A stretch of 29,223 nucleotides of DNA from positions 1-29,223 of the IMG/VR virus record IMGVR_UViG_3300036800_000065, one strand, 5' to 3'. Below the pieces are notes generated by a model, which searched no databases, had not been told where the DNA came from, and saw only the letters and a list, made by a program, of their open reading frames with translations. Shown here piece by piece: positions 22,018 through 29,223 of this stretch. This stretch comes from a virus. Position 1 is the first letter of the stretch; each line of letters opens with the position of its first letter. A program made the position numbers and the translations under genes.

Positions 22018-23406
22018 TCAGCCTCCCAGCGCCCGGAGCTCAGCCTCAAACTCCGTGTAGCGCGCCACTGGGATGACAAGCTCCTTGGGCTCCGGATCAG
22101 CTCGCCAATCTTCTGGGAGCAGGGCCATGGCCGTGGCTCCCAGTGCCTTAGCGCGCTTGATGATCCATGCCTTGGCGGCAGCCGGATCCTTCGCTCGACC
22201 GTATGCAGATATGGCATTTTTGAGGTCCGCGACGTTCCGAATCGGGAATGCTCCCCCTGGCATCGCTTGTTTCTTGTCGGCCAGGTTCTGGCGCTCCTTG
22301 TCGGAGAAGTCCTTGCGAGCATCCTCGTCGGCCGCCCAGTACTCCTCACCCTCGAACTTGACCGTCCGCTCGAAGATGGTCTCCCCACCCGTCTGGTAGT
22401 GGTAGATAAACCCGTCGGTGTCGGCGGACAGGTGGTCGAGTTGCTCTGACGTCGTGATCGTGTCGCCATCCTCATCGTCGTCGTCGTCGTCATCGTCATC
22501 GGGGTTAGGTACGCCCATCAGATCGGCCAGCAGTGGCTGAGCTTCGTCGACGGCAGCGTCGGCCTGCGCTACCAGATCGAGCACGTTGCGAAGCACGTCC
22601 ATCGACTGAGAAGAGATCACCTTGCCAGCCCGCGCCTCGAGCAGCTCCACCGTAGCGTCCCTACCGTGACGCTTGAGATGATCGGCGACGAACTGGAACG
22701 CGAACTCGTGCAGAGAGCCGATCATCCCCTCGGCACCCCACTTGCGCAGCTCGGCGGTCGTCTCCTCTGACCGGATCATCGACAGGGTGTTAGATGCTGC
22801 CCCGAAGGTGACTATGGACACATCGCCTCGATGTAGCTCTGCGGAGCGAATCGTCCGTTGCGTGTAGTCGTCAGACCACTCGTCGTCGTTGCTTCTGAAG
22901 GCGAACGACATCTCCTTCAGATCCCCCCGGCGATATTTCGGCAACAAGCGGGCCACGTCTGGATCGGTGGGATCAAGCAAAGCGCGCACTTTCAAACCGT
23001 CATTGTCTTCAGAGAGCTGCAACGTCGGCTCTTGAGACCCGTCAGACAGCTTCACCGACCCGGTTGTACGAGCCAACGGCAGGTCGCTGTGCTCAGTTCT
23101 AAGCACAACATCGAGATCGGGGTTGTTCAGGGAGCGTTTGAACGCTCCCGGGGTGATCGTCTCTGAGTAGCGCCCGACTCGGTAAGCGCGGTTGAACAGC
23201 GAGGCGTAGCCAGTGAACTCCAGCAGCTTGACGTCCTGACCCGTGGTCTCGTCGCGATAGGTCAGGCCGGAAGTCCGCAGCTCGACCTCTTCCACGGGCA
23301 GCGTCCGGTGCTCCAGATCACCCTTCTTCGGGAGACGGGCCTTACGTGCCTCGATCGTGTTCGTCAGTTTCACGCGCAGCTTCTCCGGCTCGGTGCTCTT
23401 GGTCAT
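22018..23406 (-). CDS. HK97-type prohead protease fused to an acidic/scaffold-like C-terminal region
   Basis: The 462-aa product starts at ATG 23406, supported by GGAGGTG eight bases upstream; an earlier ATG at 23457 overlapping the portal end is weaker. The S78-type protease spans ~40-215: LLEFTGYASLFNRAYRVGRY, ETITPGAFKRSL, then His106 in VVLRTEHSDLP and Ser167 in DLKEMSFAF as the probable catalytic pair. Residues ~303-314 are an almost pure Asp tract, and ~366-423 a module with DFSDKERQNLADKKQAMPGG and IRNVADLKNAISAYGRAKDP, which I recall as a common C-terminal extension in phage proheads. It cuts scaffold/delta regions during head maturation. Two capsid substrates are encoded next to it. 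Confidence 0.85.
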   Translation of the reverse strand: MTKSTEPEKLRVKLTNTIEARKARLPKKGDLEHRTLPVEEVELRTSGLTYRDETTGQDVKLLEFTGYASLFNRAYRVGRYSETITPGAFKRSLNNPDLDVVLRTEHSDLPLARTTGSVKLSDGSQEPTLQLSEDNDGLKVRALLDPTDPDVARLLPKYRRGDLKEMSFAFRSNDDEWSDDYTQRTIRSAELHRGDVSIVTFGAASNTLSMIRSEETTAELRKWGAEGMIGSLHEFAFQFVADHLKRHGRDATVELLEARAGKVISSQSMDVLRNVLDLVAQADAAVDEAQPLLADLMGVPNPDDDDDDDDDEDGDTITTSEQLDHLSADTDGFIYHYQTGGETIFERTVKFEGEEYWAADEDARKDFSDKERQNLADKKQAMPGGAFPIRNVADLKNAISAYGRAKDPAAAKAWIIKRAKALGATAMALLPEDWRADPEPKELVIPVARYTEFEAELRALGG

Positions 23407-23449
23407 GAGGGGCACCTCCACGGTGTCCGCTGTAGTCGATTTCCTGCGG

Positions 23450-25814
23450 TCATTCATCGGAGTGACCGTTGACGTATTCCGCCGGCTCTTCCAGTCGGAG
23501 AAGAATGTCGAGCAGATCCCCGCGCGACGGGTCCAGGAGCGCTTCGGTGACTTCCCGGCGGGTCGCCGGCACGCTCTTCTTCTGTACCGGGGTCTGACCT
23601 GCCGCAGCGGACCCGTTCGGGTTCGGATTGGATGTTGCCGCCAACGGTGATGGTTCGGTCTTGGGTGGCGGCTGAGGCTTCTTGAGATTGGTCAGCTGCT
23701 GCTTGGCGGTATCCACTTGGACGCCTGCCATGTCGAGCAGCTGCGTGTTGATCGGCATGAACGACTTCTGGCCGTCACCGTCGGGCAGGTTGGCCCAGTC
23801 AAACCAGTCGCGCACATCGTCGGCCTGGGCGGCGCCGGATGTCATCAACAATGCGGCGGCCTGCGCCCGCTCCAATGTCGCTCCGCGTTCGCGTGCTGTG
23901 GTGTCGAACAGGACGTACTGGCCTTCGGGATGGCAGGCGGTGAGTGCTTCCCTGCCGATCGACAAGTAGCCGACGAGCGTGTTGGTGAAGAACCCGCGTT
24001 CTTGCTGCTCGATGCCGCGGTAATCGACCCCAGCTGTTGTGGACCACGACGCCTTCGGCTAGGAAGGTGTGGTTTCCAGCAACAGAGAGGTCATAGACCG
24101 CCTCCTCTGTTTTGCCGACAACGATCCGGCGGACGCGCTGCAAGATGACCCCGGGCGTATGCCAGTTGGGATCCTCTTGCTCAATCCTGAACTGGTAGGT
24201 CGGGTCGCTTACACGCCGACCTGAGCTATGGCGTAGATGGACGCGGCCGACAGGGACGCCGACCTGCATGCACAGATGGCGTACGTCCTCCAGCAGCATC
24301 CGATGGCACGACGAGTAGATGATCCGCCCGTGCGCCATCGAGCCAGCCGCGTCGAGATAGCCGCGCAGAAACGCGAACTGCAGCTCACGGTTGAGACCGA
24401 ACACCCAGGCCGGAACGCGCTTGGTGTGGGTGGCCTCGGCGGTGTCAACGTAGGCTCCGCCGAACTCGGTGTGATCGGACTCGTGCGCGATCTCGAAGCG
24501 GTTGTGGTCCTGAGAACCGTCGCCCGTGTACAGACCGCAGAACTCCATCGCTTCGACCGTCAACCGACGCCCGTTGGGCGCATGCTCACCATCGGTGTCG
24601 CCGAAGCCGTGGGGAACCATCAGATAGTCCCCAACGACGATCTCGTCAGCCCGAACCCAAACGTTCTCCCAACCACACTCCCCGGGCTGGCGACCAGCAT
24701 CCCGACCAAAGTACCGGCGTACGGGAATGACGTGATTGGCGGTAGCACGGACAGTGCGGCCGATCGTCTCGATCGACAACAGCGGCTTGTGGCCGGTCAT
24801 CTCCTGAGCGGTGACGGTCGCCGGTTCAATCCCGTGATCTCCGAGCGACCAGACCTCATCGCCCGCACGAACATCGACAATTGCCTTGGGACCGTCGGTC
24901 GTGAACACTTGCGCGTCGGCCGGTAGGCATGTCGTCTTATCCACAATGCCGACCATGTGCGGCGGCACCCGGAAGATCCGTCCGCAGATCTGCTGCTCTG
25001 AGAACCCCAGCGCCTCGAGCAACTGCGCATCGTTGGGAGAGATCGTGATCGGCTTGAACGTCGCGCTATCGGTCAGAATCGCGGGCAGGTTGGCTGCGCC
25101 CAGTCCCTGGTGCGCCGCGATCCAGGAGCGCATCATCTTGCGTGTCTCAGCGCGGTCTAGGTAGCCGGGAACCTCGATGACGCCCATCGGGTTCGCCGAG
25201 TTCAGGAAGAAGCTCTCGACGAAGCGCTGTTGGGCTACCGCGTTACCGAACGTCAAGGCCATCACCTGGATCGGGTTTAGGCCGATGATGTTTCCCGACG
25301 TGGACTGGTAGCGGACGTGAAAGACGTCCTGAAGCGGGATCTTGGCGCCGTAGAAGCGGTAGACGATCTCGCCGGACGCCTGGTCTCGCCACATCTGGAC
25401 GGCGTCGTTGTGGATCGGCTTGATCTGAACCGGGAAGCCCTGCCCGTCGCGCTGGATGACCTGACCGTAGAAGTTGCCCCTGAGCGCCAGGGACCAGATG
25501 AACTGCGTCCACCAGTCCCGCCGGGAGATCTCCGCATAGGGCTTGAGAAGCAGAGGAGTCGGTTTCAGCAGCCCGGTTCCCTTGCGTGTCGGGCCGGTGC
25601 GCAGCTCGATCGGCAGCGACGAGACCGAGTCGGCGATGAGACCTACGCAACCGTAGACGGCGGCGATACCTTCGGCGGTCTGCTGTGTGACGGGAATGCC
25701 CGAAGCGTTCGCGCCGACCATTGATGGGGGTGGTGGTGTGGAGTCACCCCACGGCAGCCGGGGGTCGCCCGCACGCTGCTCCAGTCTGGCGATCGCCCGA
25801 CGAGTAAACGACAT
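23450..25814 (-). CDS. HK97-family portal protein, interrupted by an intein and an apparent frameshift
   Basis: It starts at ATG 25814, with GAGGAGGT and AGGGG upstream. Residues 1-295 are the N-extein: GIPVTQQTAEGIAAVYGCVG, LIADSVSSLPIELR, ALRGNFYGQVIQRDGQGFPV, VFHVRYQSTSGNIIGLNPIQ, QICGRIFRVPPHMVGIVDKTT. An intein (296-593) follows. Right after it the reading frame breaks: as written the frame runs 69+ nonsense codons to a stop at 23799, while the correct C-terminal sequence (YRGIEQQERGFFTNTLVGYL, then ALTACHPEGQYVLFD, NTQLLDMAGV, to NGHSDE) is in the frame ending at 23450. Dropping one G from the G4 run at 24028-24031 restores SWVDYRGIEQQ and one 787-aa precursor (489 aa after splicing). 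It forms the portal vertex. The error could be real, recoded or a sequencing fault. Confidence 0.8.
24028..24031 (-). other. Apparent +1 frameshift site in a G4 homopolymer of the portal gene
   Basis: On the minus strand the sequence after the intein is AGC TGG GGT CGA TTA, in frame with the intein. The portal continuation (GTC GAT TAC CGC GGC ATC GAG) needs one G fewer. The four G lie at 24031-24028, two codons past the intein's last Asn. The continuation frame is open up to a stop at 24058-24060, so the shift must occur between there and about 24020. Confidence 0.65.
24036..24929 (-). other. Intein (298 aa) with Hint splicing domain and degenerate LAGLIDADG endonuclease, inside the portal gene
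   Basis: The element runs from Cys1 (codon 24929-24927) to Asn298 (24038-24036), followed by Ser+1. Block A is CLPADAQVFTTDGPKAIVDV; block B is RTVRATANHVIPV with the TxxH-like His; blocks F/G are VYDLSVAGNHTFLAEGVVVH and the final HN-S. All splicing residues (Cys1, block B His, penultimate His, Asn, Ser+1) are present. Between them lies a LAGLIDADG homing endonuclease: first motif FCGLYTGDGS keeps its acid, second motif FLRGYLDAAGS has Ala where the catalytic Asp usually stands. It sits in the conserved VDKTT-SW stretch of the portal. Splicing looks competent; homing activity is doubtful. Confidence 0.9.
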
Positions 25815-25832
25815 CCCCTAAACCACCTCCTC

Positions 25833-26303
25833 TCAGCCGCCGTAGGTTTCGCGCTGCTTGCGGCCGTCCCCGCGCCTGGCCCGCCGGTCGGCCAGATCAT
25901 GTGCGGCCTGCTCGGTGACCGGATCGATCTCGATCGGCGGGTGAGGGCCGTTGCCGTTGGTGTATTCGGGGTTGGGGATCCATCCCTCGCCGTGGCAGAC
26001 AGGACAGAGATCACCGGCATTCAGTCCCGTGCACACATCACAGGGGATGAACTGGTCGGGGTGAGGCATGGTTGTGCCAGCGATGACGGCACCGTCCTCC
26101 CTGGCGAGCTGTTTGCGCCAGTAGTCGCGAATCCAGCCGAGTCCGCGCACCCCCTGGGCGTGAACCTCGGCGTCGTCGATGACGTGGCCGATGAACACGA
26201 GAAGCACCCCGGCGGTCAACAGGGCAGCGGGGGTACCTAAGAGCATCCCGACGGCGATTGAGATGAGCGCGAAGCCCACGAGCTGGGTGGACCGGGAGAG
26301 CAA
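25833..26303 (-). CDS. Small membrane protein with a four-Cys zinc knuckle
   Basis: The product is 156 aa from TTG 26303, chosen because GGAGG stands five to six bases upstream and the previous stop (TAA) immediately precedes it. Residues ~8-42 form a long hydrophobic stretch or a two-helix hairpin (LVGFALISIAVGMLLG, ALLTAGVLLVFIGHVI). Cys 88, 91, 100 and 103 make a Cys-x2-Cys-x8-Cys-x2-Cys pattern, with CPVCHGEGW resembling a DnaJ-type zinc knuckle. The tail is charged (RRARRGDGRKQRE). It lies 18 bases upstream of the portal gene. Membrane topology with a soluble zinc end is clear; function is not. It is too different from known holins to call it one. Confidence 0.62.
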   Translation of the reverse strand: MLSRSTQLVGFALISIAVGMLLGTPAALLTAGVLLVFIGHVIDDAEVHAQGVRGLGWIRDYWRKQLAREDGAVIAGTTMPHPDQFIPCDVCTGLNAGDLCPVCHGEGWIPNPEYTNGNGPHPPIEIDPVTEQAAHDLADRRARRGDGRKQRETYGG

Positions 26304-26588
26304 TTAGCCCTCCGCGTGCTTGCTGTAGGCGATGCTGATCCGCTCGTATTCGCGCACGAACTCTTCGTCGTTGCAAGTCGTGTAGAGCACGCGCTCGCAG
26401 ATGAGCCAATCACCTTCAGCACAGCGCCTACGGGCCACTGGCGTATCAACGAACAGCGAGTGAGAGCTCGAGTCCCACTTGACCGTGCCGAAGCCCTCGG
26501 TAGCTTGAACGAAATCGTTGATGTCGTCCCAGTTGTGGCCCAACCAGCGGATCGCTTCAACCTCAACCGGCTTCTTGCGGTAGAGCAT
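26304..26588 (-). CDS. Small conserved phage protein (YRKKPVxVEAxxW family)
   Basis: The 94-aa product begins MLYRKKPVEVEAIRWLGHNW, a signature I recognise from many short phage proteins that start 'M-x-YRKKPV-x-VEA-x-x-W' and carry a 'GDW/GDY' step; here it is EGDWLICERVLYTTCNDEEF followed by VREYERISIAYS. Those proteins are about 80-130 aa and have no assigned function. The ATG overlaps the preceding stop as TGATG. It is likely translated from the same message as the portal. Confidence 0.72.
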   Translation of the reverse strand: MLYRKKPVEVEAIRWLGHNWDDINDFVQATEGFGTVKWDSSSHSLFVDTPVARRRCAEGDWLICERVLYTTCNDEEFVREYERISIAYSKHAEG

Positions 26589-26827
26589 CAGCCGCTCGTA
26601 ATCAGACCGGGGTCGATCGTCGCCGTGTATGAAGCCGGCTCAAACACGCTCTTGACGACGGCGCGAACGGTTGCGATGCCGTAGTCCGACGCGACCGCGA
26701 TCGAGGCGTATCCCCCGACGGGGGTGTGGATGGTTGGCCGGGTGCTTGGTGCTGTCGCAACGCCCGAGTCGATGGCCGTGATGGAGACGGCGTCTCCGGT
26801 GGTGTTGGTCACGGTGTATGTCGCCAT
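26588..26827 (-). CDS. Small beta-rich hypothetical phage protein
   Basis: The 79-aa product begins MATYTVTNTTGDAVSITAID and continues GGYASIAVASDYGIATVRAV, VKSVFEPASYTATI. It is a short beta protein without Cys, signal or charged helix. Proteins of this sort ('M-x-YTVTNT-x-G') occur in phage head or connector operons. It begins three bases after the end of the previous gene and its stop overlaps the next start. No function assigned. Confidence 0.58.
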   Translation of the reverse strand: MATYTVTNTTGDAVSITAIDSGVATAPSTRPTIHTPVGGYASIAVASDYGIATVRAVVKSVFEPASYTATIDPGLITSG

Positions 26828-26830
26828 GTT

Positions 26831-27085
26831 CTATCTCCGGTCGGGCGGGGGCCAGGGGTGGGCGTGCGCGTGCACTGGCATCGGCACGTTGCGAAACTCC
26901 TGCTCGGGCTCGGGGCGAGTCTCGGGTTCGATCGCGTCCTCCGGAGTCATGAGCGGCTCGGTAGCGTCCTCTGGTGTCTGAAGGGAAGGTCGCCCTTCGG
27001 GAGTCTCTTGATCGGCTTGCGTGTCTTGCGGGGTGGTCTTCTTGGCCGCTTTCGGGGCACGCGCGCCGGTGGGCCGCTCGGTCAT
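26831..27085 (-). CDS. Small low-complexity Pro/Glu/Thr-rich protein
   Basis: The 84-aa product has a basic N-terminus (TERPTGARAPKAAKKTTPQ), an acidic Pro-rich middle with an imperfect repeat (TPEDATEP and TPEDAIEP), and a His/Pro-rich tail (VHAHAHPWPPPDRR). It is probably disordered. The gene overlaps its upstream neighbour by four bases (ATGA), which supports it as real despite the low complexity. Similar tails occur on small phage connector or scaffold helper proteins. Function unknown. Confidence 0.5.
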   Translation of the reverse strand: MTERPTGARAPKAAKKTTPQDTQADQETPEGRPSLQTPEDATEPLMTPEDAIEPETRPEPEQEFRNVPMPVHAHAHPWPPPDRR

Positions 27086-27276
27086 CGCCGCTGTGTTGCC
27101 GATCGGGCAGCAGGCCGGATCACGACCGTTGTCTTGGTTCCCGTGTCGTGCTCCAGGTTTGAGAGCGCGGGAACGCTGGTGTGGATGTCGAGATGCGTGG
27201 ATGGGCGCTGGGTAGCGAGAACGTTCTCTCCGCTGTCCACGTAGGCTCCCATGTCGTCAGTTCCGGTAAGGGGCAT
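27082..27276 (-). CDS. Small hypothetical protein
   Basis: The 64-aa product MPLTGTDDMGAYVDSGENVL continues with THLDIHTSVPALSN, EHDTGTKTTVVIRPAARS. Its ATG overlaps the preceding TAA as TAATG, and its stop overlaps the next ATG as ATGA; the two coupled junctions are the main support. No domain is recognised. Confidence 0.52.
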   Translation of the reverse strand: MPLTGTDDMGAYVDSGENVLATQRPSTHLDIHTSVPALSNLEHDTGTKTTVVIRPAARSATQRR

Positions 27277-27515
27277 TAATCAGTCCTTTTGTAGACGCCG
27301 ATCACAGTCAGGGCCCGTACGCGGCGGTGAAGCTCTCGCGCGTAGGCGTGCCCGTCCATATCTTTGAGGCGGACGATGAGATAGCCGTCGGGAGTGAGGA
27401 GCGGCTCTTCTGGGTCGTCTGGGTCTTTCATCAGCCGACCGTTGCCAAGCTGGGTCAGGGCGCTCTCCAGGCTGTCTTCGTGGAGGGTGTCTATGACGAG
27501 ATCGGTGATAGCCAC
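27276..27515 (-). CDS. Small hypothetical phage protein
   Basis: The product is 79 aa from GTG 27515, which has an AGG nine bases upstream; a TTG at 27524 overlapping the previous stop is the alternative. The sequence (VAITDLVIDTLHEDSLESAL, GNGRLMKDPDDPEEPLL, PDGYLIVRLKDMDGHAYARE, RRVRALTVIGVYKRTD) alternates helix and strand and resembles short head-completion region proteins, without a named match. It ends in a TAATG overlap with the next gene. Confidence 0.55.
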   Translation of the reverse strand: MAITDLVIDTLHEDSLESALTQLGNGRLMKDPDDPEEPLLTPDGYLIVRLKDMDGHAYARELHRRVRALTVIGVYKRTD

Positions 27516-27520
27516 GCTCG

Positions 27521-27727
27521 TCAACCTGTTTGGGGCGCCGTGCCGTTCTGGTCGTCGAGCCGCTTCTGCCACGCCTTGACCTCGGCCGGGAACCGCTCGC
27601 CGGAGTAGTCCGACCACTCGGCAGCTGGAATCGCAACTGCTGGATGCTCGATCTCGGTGACGTTCTCGCCGTCGTCGAGCACGAAGACAGGCTGAACGAG
27701 GACTTTGATGAGCCTGAGCTTGGCCAT
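27521..27727 (-). CDS. Small hypothetical phage protein
   Basis: The 68-aa product starts MAKLRLIKVLVQPVFVLDDG at ATG 27727, two bases after the stop of the fibre gene; the longer frame back to 27982 is a shadow of that gene. It continues ENVTEIEHPAVAIPAAEW, SGERFPAEVKAWQKRLD. The family 'L-x-K-V-L-V-Q-P-V-F-V-x-D-D-G' is one I recall from short phage proteins of unknown role. The next gene begins within or just after its stop, so the small genes form one coupled chain. Confidence 0.58.
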   Translation of the reverse strand: MAKLRLIKVLVQPVFVLDDGENVTEIEHPAVAIPAAEWSDYSGERFPAEVKAWQKRLDDQNGTAPQTG

Positions 27728-27729
27728 CG

Positions 27730-29070
27730 CTATTTCCAGGCCGGAACGAACACGGTTGAGCCGTCGCCGCTCATCATCTTCAGCCACGTGTACGGTGCTG
27801 TCGCTGTAACCGCAGGACAGTTTGCGCCGAGGGCTGCCGACCCGGCGCCGGTCGTGTTGTTTGAGACCTTGACCTGATGGTTGGCGGTGCCAAGCGCAAT
27901 GACGTCCTGCGTGGTCGTCGACGCCGACGTATTGAGGTGATCGCGTCCGATTGCCACGGCACCGGCCGCCCCAGCCAGACATGCAACCCCTAGGGCTACT
28001 GCATTGTTGCCACCGACTTGTGAGTTGTATCCAACCGCGACCGAGTTGGTAACAGCACCCAGAGCGCTTGAGTTAGGTCCAGTTTGCGAACCGACCATAG
28101 TGTTGCCAGTTCCGGTCGTGATCTGCTGCCCTCCGACGCCGCCGCCTTGATAACCAGCGACCTGGCCGAAAGCGGTATTGTTGTTGCCGGTGGCGCCGTG
28201 TAATGCGTAGTAGCCGATCGCGGTCGGGCCGCCTGAGGACAATGTGCCCTGGGCGACCATTGACGAGAGCGAGTTGTATCCAACCGCCGTCAGGCCAATT
28301 GAGCCCGCGCTGGTGCCAGCCGCGTTACCACCAACCGCGACACAGTACCCATCGGTTGTGGCGTTGAAAAAGGCGTTGAGGCCGACCGCGACATTGTCGT
28401 GGGCGGTCGTGTTGCTGTAGTGGGCCTGATAGCCGACCGCCACGTTATTAGAACCGGAAGCCTGCACGCTGGTGCCCGGGCCGCCATGGAGGGCGTCGCC
28501 CCCAATGGCTGTGTTCAAGCCGCCTGAAAGGTTGTTGTACATCGCGCTGGCGCCGAGGGCAACATTTGTGTTGCCGCTCGTAGCCTGCCAGTTGGTGTGG
28601 TTCCCAACACACGTGTTCTCGACCCCGGCGACCAGCATCGCGTTGAGCGCGTCGAGACCGATCGCGACGCTGTAGCTGCCGCCGGCCTGCGAGGCAAGCG
28701 CACCATGACCAATCGCGATGTTTTCGCTGCCGGTCGTTTCGGCTGCGATTGCGCCCTGCCCGATCGCGATGTTGGTCAGGCCGGTAGTCAGCGCGGCTAG
28801 CGTGCCCGGCCCGACGCCTAGATTCCCGCCGCTGTTGGCGGTGGCCGAACTACTCATGGGCGGACCAGAGATGAGGTCGCCGTTGACGTCAACCGCCAGC
28901 AGCGTACTCGGTGTCGCACCCTGGACAGCCGCCCCGACCCCCGTCAGCGCCATCCAATTCGCGGCGTTGAACGAGGTACCCGACGTGAAGTTGGTCAGTG
29001 CTGCGTAGAGGTTGCCGTTGTAAAAGACAACCTGGCCCGTAACGTATGCGGTGTTCGGCTGCCAAGCCAA
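27730..29070 (-). CDS. YadA-like repeat fibre protein (tail or head fibre / adhesin)
   Basis: The product is 446 aa from TTG 29070, chosen because GGGAGGA lies four bases upstream; the frame is open to the window edge but that part overlaps the preceding gene's end. The N-terminal ~45 residues (AWQPNTAYVTGQVVFYNGNL, YAALTNFTSG, AANWMALTG) resemble a carbohydrate-binding module of the CBM5/12 type. Then come many 14-30-residue repeats of the YadA-head kind: NIAIGQGAIAAETTG, NIAIGHGALAS, YSVAIGLDALNA, TNVALGASAMYN, NTAIGGDALHG, NSVAVGYNSQVG. The last ~70 residues form a cap region ending FVPAWK. Such repeats fold as trimeric beta-helices on virion fibres. It is located upstream of the portal gene, not after the tail genes. 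Confidence 0.75.
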   Translation of the reverse strand: MAWQPNTAYVTGQVVFYNGNLYAALTNFTSGTSFNAANWMALTGVGAAVQGATPSTLLAVDVNGDLISGPPMSSSATANSGGNLGVGPGTLAALTTGLTNIAIGQGAIAAETTGSENIAIGHGALASQAGGSYSVAIGLDALNAMLVAGVENTCVGNHTNWQATSGNTNVALGASAMYNNLSGGLNTAIGGDALHGGPGTSVQASGSNNVAVGYQAHYSNTTAHDNVAVGLNAFFNATTDGYCVAVGGNAAGTSAGSIGLTAVGYNSLSSMVAQGTLSSGGPTAIGYYALHGATGNNNTAFGQVAGYQGGGVGGQQITTGTGNTMVGSQTGPNSSALGAVTNSVAVGYNSQVGGNNAVALGVACLAGAAGAVAIGRDHLNTSASTTTQDVIALGTANHQVKVSNNTTGAGSAALGANCPAVTATAPYTWLKMMSGDGSTVFVPAWK

Positions 29071-29107
29071 TGAGTCCTCCCTGAGTTGAGAACGGCAGAG
29101 TTGATCT

Positions 29108-29223
29108 CTAGTAAGCCCCGAGCCACCAGCCGCGGGTACCGCCTGTGAGCGAGCCGTATTGGCTCCCGATGCCAAGCACGTCCGAGCGTCCGGCCTGGAG
29201 GAGCGTCGATTGCAGGCCACCGT
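29108..29223 (-). CDS. C-terminal end of a gene cut by the window edge
   Basis: A frame enters from the right edge and stops at TAG 29108-29110, 37 bases before the fibre gene start. The 37 visible residues include GGLQSTLLQAGRSDVLGIGS and TGGTRGWWLGAY. The Gly/Trp-rich end looks like a virion protein C-terminus, but too little is present for an identity. The choice of this frame rests on its natural stop just before the next ribosome site. Confidence 0.42.
   Translation of the reverse strand, partial: GGLQSTLLQAGRSDVLGIGSQYGSLTGGTRGWWLGAY

Noticed and set aside
23799-24035. C-terminal 79 residues after the intein in the as-written frame (SWGRLPRHRAARTRV...)
   Set aside because: Arg/His-rich shadow translation; the other frame holds the conserved portal C-terminus.
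1-29223. CRISPR arrays and tRNA genes
   Set aside because: No regularly spaced direct repeats and no tRNA cloverleaf with a T-loop were noticed on reading; the only strong RNA structure beyond simple hairpins is the intron.

Overview
The window looks like part of a tailed double-stranded DNA bacteriophage or prophage with an HK97-type head. The DNA is GC-rich. Nearly every gene lies on the minus strand, so transcription runs from the right end (29223) to the left end (1), and many genes overlap by ATGA or TAATG junctions. The wall-spanning Ser/Pro-rich secreted protein, the FN3 and Ig-like repeats and the base composition suggest an actinobacterial host, probably from soil; that host guess is inference. 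No terminase, tail tube, tape measure, lysis or integrase gene is visible, so the window is only a late-gene segment. Genes at both edges are cut.

Right part (29223 to 25833): the end of one gene, a YadA-like repeat fibre protein and seven small proteins (68-156 aa). Centre (25814 to 16926): the head module. It holds a portal gene carrying a 298-residue intein and an apparent one-base frameshift, an HK97-type prohead protease, and two different HK97-fold major capsid genes. Between the capsid genes sits a two-gene plus-strand cassette (a secreted Pro-rich protein and a small lipoprotein), a probable moron. The second capsid gene is interrupted by a 281-nt group I intron that I could fold by hand: P1 to P9.2, a U.G pair at the 5' splice site and a terminal G. 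Removing it joins two ORFs in frame into a 573-aa capsid protein. After it come a hairpin and a beta-rich structural protein.

Left part (16855 to 1): two glycosyltransferase/SAM-methyltransferase clusters (16855-14094 and 4562-2564) separated by small structural genes, a free-standing HNH endonuclease and a giant 2258-aa gene. The giant protein has an N-terminal hydrophobic segment, Ig-like domains, a GH16-like glycanase domain, two FN3 plus PHB-depolymerase/feruloyl-esterase-like units, a phosphoesterase domain and a polysaccharide-lyase-like C-terminus. It is followed by a 588-aa minor structural protein, a small appendage-like protein and the start of a protein resembling the NF038122 metalloprotease family.

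Taken together this is a late region in which conserved head genes are invaded by self-splicing elements (RNA intron, protein intein, HNH endonuclease nearby). The accessory genes probably degrade host-surface polymers (giant enzyme), decorate virion or host glycans (glycosyltransferases and methyltransferases) and alter the host envelope (lipoprotein cassette).
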